Positions 56,615 to 64,000 of a stretch of DNA of 64,000 bases are shown piece after piece. Within the stretch, counting starts at the first letter, position 1; every line of letters begins with the position of its first letter. A program made the translations under genes and the position numbers. Location: NCBI GenBank assembly GCA_009792885.1, contig WMCF01000016.1, positions 14,900,662-14,964,661 on the forward strand. The letters run 5' to 3'. Source of the stretch: Eremophila alpestris peregrina (taxonomy: Eukaryota > Chordata > Aves > Passeriformes > Alaudidae). Below the pieces are notes generated by a model. It was not told the origin of the DNA, did not search any database, and was given only the letters and a program-made list of their open reading frames with translations.

Positions 56615-56723
56615 NNNNNNNNNNNNNNNNNNNNNNNNNNNNNNNNNNNNNNNNNNNNNNNNNNNNNNNNNNNNNNNNNNNNNNNNNNNNNNNNNNNNNN
56701 NNNNNNNNNNNNNNNNNNNNNNN
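56615..56723. other. Assembly gap, 109 N
   Basis: A run of 109 N lies about 1 kb downstream of the RFT1 stop. Open frames that seem to cross it are meaningless. The flanks are ordinary AT-rich sequence. Confidence 1.
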
Positions 56724-57721
56724 AATCCAGAGGTTGAGATTGAACAAATAAAGAAACAAGATTTGAGGAAAACATTGGAACAAAAGAAGTATTTACTATT
56801 CAATAATCTTCAATATGCATAATTCCTTGTAAAAGATCATTAAATGTATTTAACATTCAATTGCACAAATAATTTTTATTGAGACAAGTTTGTTCATGCT
56901 GGCATTTAAAATCTCAGACAAACCTAAAAAACAGTGGAATGAAAGTAAGAAGTTTTATGAGTAACCTTATGAACTGCACCATCAGTGATTGTACTCAACA
57001 CCTTCTGCTGACAATGCCCTAAACCTCTTCCAGCTAAGGCTTCTGACAAGTTAATCAATGCCCTCAGACATGAAGGATCTGCTGAATGAAATAATCTCAC
57101 AGAGCCAGCAGGGACACACGCTGTGTGTTCCATTAATTTCCTTGTAAACATCAGGATTTTCTGTTCCCCACTTTGCACATCAAACAGTGACAGCTCAATC
57201 CCTCTGCAGCACACTGTGCTCTGCTCCACAACACTCACACTGCTGTTGGTCCTTGCTCTTAAGGTTCTCCTGAGTTTGGGGTATTTTTGTGCCTTTTATT
57301 GTTGTGGTTGGTTTGGGGAGTGTTTTCCCTGACCATTTTCTCCCCAGTTAAGCAGCAGCCCTGCCAAATAAGGGCCTTCCAAACCACATCAGGCCTTCCC
57401 ACACAGTCCAGTGGCAGGAAGGGGAGCTCTCTCTATATGCAGTCTGTCAACCAGGTTATGTCAGGAGGAGCAGCTCAGATCCTCAGAGGCTGTTTGAAGA
57501 AAAGCTTAGAAAAGAATGGTGCATGAAGAGAAAATTATTCACCTCTCTTTTGCTGTACTGACCAGTTCCAAAATAATACCCATGTGGCAACTGTCAACAC
57601 TGCCACTCCCTTACCAATGCTTCCAAACACACGTGGAAAGCTTTTTTCCATACAGATCTCATGGGAAAAACACAGCCCTTTACTGCAAGCATGTGCAAGA
57701 ACTGTTCTGCACAGGAGCAGG
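56724..57721 (-). other. RFT1 3' flank / probable 3' UTR
   Basis: This is the sequence downstream of the RFT1 stop. The part from 57721 to about 57280 is likely 3' UTR if the AATAAA at 57300-57295 is used. The rest is flank or a longer UTR. No other gene is seen. Confidence 0.5.
57295..57300 (-). promoter_or_regulatory. Candidate RFT1 polyadenylation signal AATAAA
   Basis: On the minus strand an AATAAA hexamer lies about 420 bases past the RFT1 stop codon, giving a plausible 3' UTR of about 440 nt. A second AATAAA occurs at 56880-56875, about 840 bases past the stop, and could serve a longer form. Choosing between them needs RNA reads. Neither was tested for a downstream GU-rich element beyond reading by eye. 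Confidence 0.35.
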
Positions 57722-57886
57722 TCATGTTCCTTTCTTCAAATAACGGGAGAGGAAGTGGCTCCTGACAAAGTGGATCAGCTTGGTCTCTGTGCAGGACATG
57801 GTAACAAGGGTTGCTGCAAGGCACAGGGCACCTGTGCTGATGTGGAGCAGCCTGGCCATCCAGCCCTTGTCACAGCAGAACAACAC
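57722..57886 (-). CDS. RFT1: RFT1 terminal coding exon with stop codon
   Basis: This exon encodes 54 residues, VLFCCDKGWMARLLHISTGA onward, ending SRYLKKGT, then TGA at 57724-57722. It aligns with human [20 protein letters not shown] and contains the conserved TETKLIHF near the C-terminus. The acceptor is ctgtttag at 57888-57887. The extreme C-terminus (after the conserved RS/RT) differs from human in sequence but has about the same length. No ATG-started open frame covers it in this strand and frame, so it is easily missed by ORF calling. Confidence 0.95.
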   Translation of the reverse strand: MLFCCDKGWMARLLHISTGALCLAATLVTMSCTETKLIHFVRSHFLSRYLKKGT

Positions 57887-60800
57887 CTAAACAGAGAAAA
57901 CAGGGATTGCAGGAAAGCCAGTCAGCACCAAGGGCAGTTACAGTCTTCACAGGAAATAAGTTCCAACACACCACTGTCACAATCGAGCCAAGTGTGGTTT
58001 TGCACATGCACTGACCCTACAATCAAGCATCTTCAGGAGTCACAACATTTGCTTTCTTAAGTTCTGTCAGCAAAAAATAACCATTCAGCAGCTACCTGGG
58101 AAATGAGGAAGCTGCTGGTACCTGGCATGCAGAAATGTGTTAATTGAGATGACACAGAACTCTGCTGGTGCTATCAGGCAAGTCTGCTACTGTACAGCAA
58201 CATACCAGGTTATTTTCTAACAAAACTGGAAATCTCCCACTCCAAAATATAAAATTCTCCTCTCTCAGGCATAATGGATTTTCCAGCTATCAAATTTTTG
58301 TACACTGAAAAGCCCCAATCCCCTTAATTGTCAGCCTGCACAATTTCCATCCTGTACTGAATAAAAGTGTTAAACATGCTCTCAGAAATTTTTGTTTTTC
58401 TTCTAGTTTTGATTATTTGTTTTTACTATGGAATTTTTAATGCCAGTTTCTTAGTGCCACTGCAAAATTTCCATTATTAGTAACTAAGAACATGGATTAG
58501 CTACATATATCAGAAATGTGTTAAATGTTATTTTACTTGTCAGATGCACCTGGTACAGGTGGCAGAGAACATTGATACAATCTCTTAACAATATATGCTG
58601 CCTTTCTGTAATCTCCCAGCCTATCCTCAAAAGGCTTTTTTCCTAATGGCATTCCTCTTTCTGTGGACACAGAAGTCACCTGAGAGCAGCATGAGCAGTG
58701 AGAGCAGAAGAAGGAGCTCACCTCTGAGCAGGCAGTGAGCACTGCACTGATGATGTAAAGCAGCAGCAGGGCTGGGGAGGGCAGGAGGCCTGAGAGGGGC
58801 CTGTGGCTGCTTTCTCTGAAGAAGTGGTGGATGTAGTGGGTGCTGTGAGCTATTCTGATGCCCATGTTGAAGCAGTTGGCCAGGATAAAGCCCACACTGC
58901 CATACCAGTGGGTCAGGAAATAAGAGATGCACAGAAATATGAAAGACAAGGCCAGCATAACAAAATTGTACCTAGGAAAAAAACAACAACAACAACAAAA
59001 CCAAATTATTTAACAATGTATGCAGTTACAGCGTTCATTTACTAATGATCTTTTATTTTCTAACAGGAGTAACAGAATTTCTCTTGCCATCCTCTAGTGA
59101 AAATAAATTTGAGAAATAAGATGATTAAAAAAATATGAAATACATCAACCAAATTAAACCAAGAACTACATTATGTGAAAGAAATTTCATTACACTAATC
59201 AGTTGTGCACCCATTGCAGAAAATCAAATTTAATAACAATTGTTAGTAATGTTAAAACTTGTGCATTTTTTGCTATTTTATGTCAGGAATATATTAAAGA
59301 AAATGAATGCTCAAGAACAAATTGACACTTTATTTCATTTCTGTTATAAACAGTGACTTGGAAAACTACTGCACATTGTAAAGGGGTTGTGAAAGCAGCC
59401 CTTGCTAAGTCCAAAACAACTCCCACTTTGACTGTGGAAAATACACCTCATTTAAATTAATTGGAAAGGGCCACATCAGGGACAGCCTAAACACAGAACC
59501 AGGAAATAATCCAGGCTGGAAGGGCTCTCAGGGGGTCACCTGGTCCAACCTCCCACAAAGCAGTAAACCACTGGATTCACACCCACAGCCTGGATCTTTC
59601 CTCAGTCTATGCCCAGTACCTGTACATGAAAAATGTTAATAGTTGCAATTTTTCAGTGAGTCAAGTGATTGTCCTAAAAAATGTAACTTTAAGCTCATCT
59701 GTGCAGAAAACACACATTTAAATTACTTTACCAGCTAGTGATGTGCCAAAAGCTAAATTAACAATCTTTATTTCTTTGTTTCTGACCTTTTTACTCAAAC
59801 TTTTCAACTTTTACTAAAGCTTGTACATCTAAATCTAAATTCAGACAGCCTAGCAAGGAGCTGCTTTTCTGTGGGACAGGATATTATTTGTGCCAATTTC
59901 AAAAGCACCAATTCCTCCTTAAGTAAACACAAATAAATTTACAGGAACATTTTGGAGACACTGTCTCCTACCTGTCCACTTCTTCTTTGCACATTAAGGC
60001 AAATGTGAAACATTCAGTTACTCCATTGACAGCAAGGAACAGGACATACAATGAGTAACACCTGAGGAGATCTGGACCTAAAAAGCACATCAGGAAGAAA
60101 AAGAGTTAATGATTTGTTTTTACAGGCACTGATAGTGACACAGAAATTGCAATGTTAATACTAATAATGGAAGCTTAAGTTCTTTTGAACAAGTTTCCTG
60201 TCTACACACCTTGACAAGAACACACATAAACAAGGCAAAGGATTCTGATGAGCTAAATCACAGATTCCAATTGCAGTTTCACAGGAAAAAAAAACCCAAA
60301 CTGCTCACTTACAGAAAATTCATAATAGCTGTGGGCTTGGTTTTTTTTTCTAAAGAGTGGTAGTTTTTAGCCAGGTTTGTGAATCTTTACCTGTTCCAGA
60401 ACTGAGCATTGAGCCTCCATAAATATCCAGAGCCAGCTGAGAATAGGCATAGCCAAAAACAGTGATGGTGAGGCCAATGAGGAGCACCAGTTTCAGCAGC
60501 AATTCCAATACATTTGCAGCCATAGCAACATCATCCTGAAAAAAGGATGTAGCAAATCACATGAACTAAAATCAATGTAATAGTAGCCAGTCTCATGCAG
60601 AAATGCTGCCTCAGAGAAACAAATCAGTTTGTATCATGTAAAAAGGTGTGAAACTTGTCCTTTGTAATTGAATTATCCACACACATGCTCTTAACTTGGT
60701 AATGTTTTGTACATATTTATTATTGCACCATTTTTTCAGTTCTGCACACCAGGTAGGTTTTATGTAAAACACACACACACAGACACCTCCCTCAGCCCAC

Positions 60801-63571
60801 CAAGGACCTGAAGCACAGGATTTAATTGTGTGTGATGTGCAATTAGCAGGACTGCCACAGGCTGACCTTCATGAGTGATCAAGAATATTACTCTTATTCA
60901 TTAATCCTCCTCATATAATTCAAACACACAAGAAAAATCCAATTATTTTCTTCCCAAAGCTGCACTCTTCAGAAACTTTATTTAACAGCTGTTGATATGT
61001 TTAAGTAAATCAAGTACTTCCAGACAGCATTTATTTAATAGATTTCATTAATGAAATAATGGCTTGCTATATCTGGAAATACACAGTTGAGTAGGTTTTT
61101 ATCACACTGCTTGGAGCAGCTGATGCTAACTTCATTGATGCAAGTTTTTTATAATATGCCACTGCATATTTTCATTTCTATTTCATTAGCATTTTACCTC
61201 TTCTCTTTTCTTTTTGGTCCAGCCTCACTCAAAATTTTTGTTCTCCACTTTTCAATTTTAACAGCCTCAATACTCAAATTTAAACACACATTTCTGTCCA
61301 TCACACTTCTGTAATGCAACTTATCTGTGACAAAAATCAAGCATTTGACAAGTAATTAATCCAAAATAAACATACCTGCTTCTGATCCTTTACATTCTTC
61401 CCTCTTTCCAACACTTTGGCAAAAAATACATAAAAGCTCTCCTCAATAGGCAAAAAGATAAACCTGGCCACCAGTGAGCCAAGGTTATTCACAATATCAT
61501 ATACACCTTAAAAAAAAAAAAAAAAAAGCAATCTCAAGTTTTAGATATATTTTCATTCCAAGTCTTTAATAACAACATTAATTCTAATTTAACATCTCCA
61601 AAAAAGGAGAAAACAAGTGGTATTTAGTGCAATATTGAAGCAGTATTTTCTAAAAACTCTGACAGTCAAGCAAACATCAGCTTAAAACTGCAAGGTTTGC
61701 TCAAGGCGAAGGTAAGACAACAGCACCAACTACACAGAAGTGAATCTAGAACAGCACCAAACCACACTGAAAATTCTTGCTGTAGAGGAATTTAGAGGAT
61801 CATGATAAAGTTCACTGAATGAGAACAGGAATGTAAGGATTTACTGATACAGGAGAAGAGAAAGATACACATCTAGTGAATATCCCTGCCCATGGCAGGG
61901 GGGTTGGAACTAGATAATCTTGAAGGTAATTTCCAACCCAGGCTATTCTGTAATTCTTAAAGGTATTTAAGAAGATTTATTCTATAAATCTTAAACTTTA
62001 TATTAATTATTCCCTGAAATGTATCTCAAAGGCTTTGAGACATTCTCAGATTTTCAATCTTCGAACACTTTGTGATTTTCACATGAAGAGCAGTGACTAA
62101 GAAACTCTTGTCACCATTGCACAATACCATCACACTTACCCTGATCTCCAAAATTTAACACATTCAGAAAAGTCATCACATAGCGTTCACCTGTAAGTTC
62201 AAAACAAAGAACTTCAGAACAAGCCCCTAAATCTTTCCCAATACTTGTTCAAGCACTTCCAATACTAAGTATTCCAGAGACAAGTCAAATGGGACAGCAC
62301 CCAGTTCTGAAAACCCTCAAAAACTCCATTCAGGTTGGCAGTCATATGCCTCATCTTCCCCCAAGCTTTCTGAAGCTTTAAGTCAATTTTGTAAACAGTT
62401 TTCATGAGCCCTCTTCCCTCACACTTTATGTCAAGCCTCACCCTCTGTCAAAATCTGTTTCAAGAAGGACTGTTTGAAGAAACTCCAAGTCAAGCGTGCT
62501 TCCCTCCAGTTAACAAAGGTCTGCAAAACAATACTGAAATGTAACAAACCTGATGGAAATTACAGAGCAGAAATAGAAAACAGCAAGGCAGTGCAGCACT
62601 GCAGGGCAGCTCCCAGTGCAGTGCTGAGGAACCCTCAGTGCCAGTTACTGCCCACCAATGTAAAGCACTGCTCAATTCAAGCACCAGCAGCACTGATCTG
62701 GCAAAAACTGATTCCCTTGCTGAACAGTGCTGTTGCTGCAGACAAAGTAGCCATAAGAGCACTCTAGAGAAAACACTAATCAAGGTTAGAGCTAGGAAAA
62801 AACCACCCAGGGTGTTTAATGTGCCAGTGGAACTGCCACCCTCACTGGAGATATGAATTGGTTACTGCTCTTCAAACTGTCCTTGTAAGACTTGCAACCA
62901 AGAATGACCTTGATGTTTTCAGTCTGTACATGTTATCTAGAATGTTGTCTTCCTCAATGAGTCTTTTCATTTCTTTCTTTGCCTCATTTCTGTTTGAGAT
63001 ATTTGAGTGTCTCTAGGATGCTGTGGAACATCATGGTTATTTTGTGCAGAGATCAAAGTACCAAAAATCCACTGTTCCATGGTTCTGGTTTCTTTTCTGC
63101 CTCAGATCCAGTGATAACTGGTCATTCCCCTGCACAGTGCAGATGGTCTACCTCCAGTTAATATCTGTTAATATCTTGCACAAACCAAGTCAGCAACAAG
63201 AAGCCCATAACCACAAAGAGTTGAAGTCTCATGATGTTTTTCTGACAAGAATTTTACTAACACAAACTTCAAACACAATTTCTATGTTATATTTTTTTAC
63301 TGAATCTATAATTTCTTCTGTGGTGCAAAAATAACCCCAAAACCACTCAATTAACTCCTCAGTTTAAAAGCAACATTCAAATTCCCCTCACATGAGATTT
63401 TCAGAAGAAAATCAAGAAATAAATTGCACAACTTACCTCATCTTCCACGAAGCTAGGTAATAGAGCTTTCACTCTAGCAACTGGAAATGACTTCTTGGTG
63501 GCTTCAGGAGATCCCAAAAACATCACAAAATAAATTACATAGCACATGACCAGAACACTGACATATAAAAG
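57722..63571 (-). CDS. RFT1: RFT1, partial gene: eight 3'-terminal coding exons
   Basis: RFT1 is a polytopic ER membrane protein of the MOP/MATE-like flippase superfamily. It is required for N-glycosylation and is linked to translocation of Man5GlcNAc2-PP-dolichol across the ER membrane; whether it is itself the flippase is disputed. Eight exons read from high to low coordinates give 1062 nt, which is 353 residues and a TGA stop. They align with human residues about 187-541 with almost no length change. Every junction is GT-AG and all phases match. Conserved blocks seen include [61 protein letters not shown] and TETKLIHF. The second Glu of PIEES, human E298 (site of the E298K glycosylation-disorder mutation), is present. 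Introns are 251-1000 bp. The upstream exons and promoter are outside the window. No frameshift or stop interrupts the frame, so the gene looks functional. Confidence 0.97.
57887..58721 (-). other. RFT1 last intron
   Basis: This is an 835-bp GT-AG intron between the penultimate and terminal coding exons. Its 5' 186 bases continue the RFT1 reading frame without a stop. I recognise no repeat in it. Confidence 0.85.
58722..58971 (-). CDS. RFT1: RFT1 penultimate coding exon (human residues about 403-486)
   Basis: This 250-nt exon encodes the last base of the split Arg codon and 83 residues from YNFVMLALSF to ACSE. It contains [19 protein letters not shown], one of the best conserved blocks of RFT1, and two or three hydrophobic helices. 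The acceptor is tttcctag. The donor is gtgagc at 58721-58716. The frame stays open past this donor for 62 more codons to a stop at 58533-58535. That extension does not resemble RFT1, whereas the sequence from the exon at 57886 continues the homology exactly (SE then VLFCC). The donor is therefore the real exon end. Confidence 0.96.
58979..59002 (+). repeat. (CAA)n run beside an RFT1 splice acceptor
   Basis: aaacaacaacaacaac follows the acceptor of the penultimate RFT1 exon. On the minus strand it supplies a T/G-rich polypyrimidine-like tract. Confidence 0.9.
59491..59570 (-). mobile_element. CR1 LINE, 3'-end fragment
   Basis: The plus strand reads ggctggaagggctctcag followed by gtcacctggtccaacctcc. 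This is the reverse complement of the familiar 3' end of avian CR1 elements, so the element lies on the minus strand, in the same sense as RFT1. It is diverged and 5'-truncated, as most CR1 copies are. The boundaries are approximate. Confidence 0.75.
59972..60077 (-). CDS. RFT1: RFT1 internal exon (human residues about 368-403)
   Basis: This 106-nt exon completes the split Gly codon and encodes PDLLRCYSLYVLFLAVNG, then VTECFTFALMCKEEVD, ending with two bases of a split Arg codon. It matches human residues 369-402 closely. It holds one membrane segment followed by a charged loop (CKEEVDR). The acceptor is ctttttag and the donor gtagga. Confidence 0.97.
60391..60535 (-). CDS. RFT1: RFT1 internal exon (human residues about 320-368)
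   Basis: This 145-nt exon encodes 48 residues beginning DDVAMAANVLELLLKL and ending GGSMLSSGT, plus one base of a split Gly codon. It contains a long hydrophobic segment (about LLLKLVLLIGLTITVFGYAY) that is a transmembrane helix in the family, then SQLALDIYGG as in human. The acceptor is ttcag and the donor gtaaag. Confidence 0.97.
60767..60786 (+). repeat. (CA)n microsatellite in an RFT1 intron
   Basis: About eight CA units ending in acagacac, read directly. Confidence 0.9.
61376..61506 (-). CDS. RFT1: RFT1 internal exon (human residues about 276-319)
   Basis: This 131-nt exon encodes the rest of a split Gly codon and 43 residues beginning [17 protein letters not shown] and ending QKQ. It contains PIEESFYVFFAKVLERGK. 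The second Glu of PIEES corresponds to human E298, altered in RFT1-CDG patients. The acceptor taag is preceded by an uninterrupted T18 polypyrimidine tract (A18 on the plus strand, 61510-61527). The donor is gtatg. Confidence 0.97.
61510..61527 (+). repeat. Poly(A) 18, the polypyrimidine tract of an RFT1 acceptor
   Basis: Eighteen A's on the plus strand give T18 on the coding strand, ending two bases before the AG of the exon at 61376-61506. Confidence 0.95.
61880..61958 (+). mobile_element. CR1 LINE, 3'-end fragment
   Basis: The sequence ggcaggggggttggaact followed by agataatcttgaaggtaat and ttccaaccc, then a short attctgtaattct tail, is the standard CR1 3' terminus in plus orientation. It lies in an RFT1 intron, antisense to the gene. 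Only about 80 bases are recognisable. Confidence 0.85.
62140..62190 (-). CDS. RFT1: RFT1 internal exon (human residues about 259-276)
   Basis: This 51-nt exon completes the Gly codon split from the previous exon. It then encodes ERYVMTFLNVLNFGDQ and ends with the first base of another split Gly codon. The acceptor is cttacag and the donor gtaagt. The residues are almost identical to human ERYVMTFLNVLNFGDQ. It is the smallest of the visible exons. Confidence 0.95.
62442..62520 (-). CDS. RFT1: RFT1 internal exon (human residues about 233-259)
   Basis: This 79-nt exon encodes 26 codons plus the first base of a Gly codon. The product runs [19 protein letters not shown] and then LKQILTE, nearly identical to human. 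The acceptor is gttttgcag at 62522-62521. The donor is gtgagg starting at 62441. It lies in the loop leading into the next membrane helix. The exon is too short to show up as an ordinary ATG-started open frame and was found by searching for the expected conserved block. Confidence 0.95.
62521..63436 (-). other. RFT1 intron (916 bp)
   Basis: This is a GT-AG intron without recognisable repeats. Open frames on either strand here, for example around 62474-62783, partly overlap the adjacent coding exon and show no family resemblance. Confidence 0.8.
63437..63571 (-). CDS. RFT1: RFT1 internal exon (human residues about 187-232)
   Basis: This 135-nt exon encodes 45 residues in phase 0. It starts LLYVSVLVMCYVIYF after a ttcccag acceptor and ends FVEDE before a gtaagt donor. 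The first 20 residues are a hydrophobic membrane segment matching human LFYTTVLVLCYVIYF. GSPEATK is the hydrophilic loop that follows. The second half is poorly conserved and one residue shorter than in human, as expected for a loop. This is the most 5' exon visible; the preceding intron runs past position 64000. Confidence 0.93.
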
Positions 63572-64000
63572 CTGGGAAGATCAGGAAGGAGAGAATAAAA
63601 ACAGTGAAACAAAATTAACTTGGAAATACAGAATTATATACTAGGTGAAAATACAGTGAGAAGAAAATGTAAGTAGTGTTTGTGCCTACTAAATATTAAA
63701 CTAGGTAAAGCTTTGAACAGCTCTTAAGAATCCTGTTGATCTTTTCATGTTTTTCTAACCTGTAGGTTATCATAGACCTTTGCTAGTTTTCATGTTTTAT
63801 TCAGCATTTTTAGAACATTGAAGGTCCAATTATAAAGCAATTACTCAATCAAAATTCAAGCTGACAGAGCAGCTACAGCCTACATCTCTTACTTCATAGA
63901 ACATTTCCAATTCCCATCAATTATAAGCAATCTACAACAGCCAGGGCAAAAACTGAAGGAAAAAAATTATCCCTCTTTCATTGTCATCAAGAAAAAGTTT
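63572..64000 (-). other. RFT1 intron, cut by the window edge
   Basis: The sequence upstream of the first visible exon carries its acceptor polypyrimidine tract and then AT-rich intronic DNA. No further RFT1 exon was recognised before the end of the window. Confidence 0.75.

Larger units (their letters stand above)
58972..59971 (-). other. RFT1 intron with CR1 fragment and CAA repeat
   Basis: This is a 1000-bp GT-AG intron. It contains a short (CAA)n run next to the acceptor and a CR1 LINE 3' end at 59491-59570. The remaining sequence is AT-rich with nothing else recognised. Confidence 0.85.
60078..61375 (-). other. Two RFT1 introns (313 and 840 bp)
   Basis: The intron at 60078-60390 and the intron at 60536-61375 flank the exon at 60391-60535. 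The larger one holds a short CA repeat near 60767-60786. The rest is AT-rich non-coding sequence. Confidence 0.85.
61507..62441 (-). other. Two RFT1 introns (633 and 251 bp)
   Basis: The intron at 61507-62139 has a T18 tract (minus strand) beside its acceptor and a CR1 3' end at 61880-61958. The intron at 62191-62441 is short and has no recognisable repeat. Confidence 0.85.

Noticed and set aside
56337..56822. Open frames of 66-148 codons crossing the gap
   Set aside because: They are kept open only by N's, with no meaning.
58533..58958. A 141-codon open frame that looks like the RFT1 C-terminal exon
   Set aside because: Only its first part is coding exon. RFT1 homology stops at a gtgagc donor and resumes at 57886 in the correct phase.
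1..64000. CRISPR arrays, bacterial operons or prophage-like systems
   Set aside because: The window is vertebrate DNA with spliced genes. No regularly spaced repeats or dense coding are present.

Overview
This window is vertebrate nuclear DNA. It has split genes with GT-AG introns, strong CpG depletion, CR1 LINE fragments and solo retroviral LTRs. The repeat types (CR1 with its typical 3' end, LTRs resembling songbird ERV families) and the RFT1 sequence point to a bird, most likely a passerine. The species cannot be fixed from the sequence. There is no bacterial-type content: no operons, CRISPR arrays or dense coding.

Only one gene can be demonstrated: RFT1, on the minus strand at the right-hand end. 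Eight exons were rebuilt by hand from splice sites and similarity to the human protein: 63571-63437, 62520-62442, 62190-62140, 61506-61376, 60535-60391, 60077-59972, 58971-58722 and 57886-57722. They join in frame without a break into 353 codons plus a TGA stop. They correspond to human residues about 187 to 541 of 541. The N-terminal third lies beyond position 64000. RFT1 is the ER membrane protein linked to handling of the Man5GlcNAc2-PP-dolichol intermediate in N-glycosylation. The open frame at 58533-58958 is not the terminal exon: a donor at 58721-58720 splits it, and the true last exon is at 57722-57886.

Positions 1 to about 57290 lie downstream of RFT1, and I found no coding exon there. 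In human the next gene on that side is SFMBT1, from general synteny knowledge. This stretch may therefore be intergenic DNA and/or a long 5' intron of that gene, but no SFMBT1 exon was recognised. The region holds a near-complete solo LTR (12460-13142) with a matching short direct repeat at both ends; the 5' end of a related LTR in the opposite orientation (29397-29534); a compact LTR with a TATA box and polyadenylation signal (about 37375-37788); a CR1 endonuclease-domain relic with an in-frame stop (27228-27580); and a 22-bp minisatellite (5623-5677). Simple repeats and a 109-base assembly gap (56615-56723) are also present. Two CR1 3' ends sit in RFT1 introns.

No previously undescribed system is evident. 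The non-genic signals most worth a second look are an AT-rich block that keeps many CpGs (46100-46740), the open reading frame running into the last RFT1 intron, and a few stretches that look like conserved regulatory DNA.
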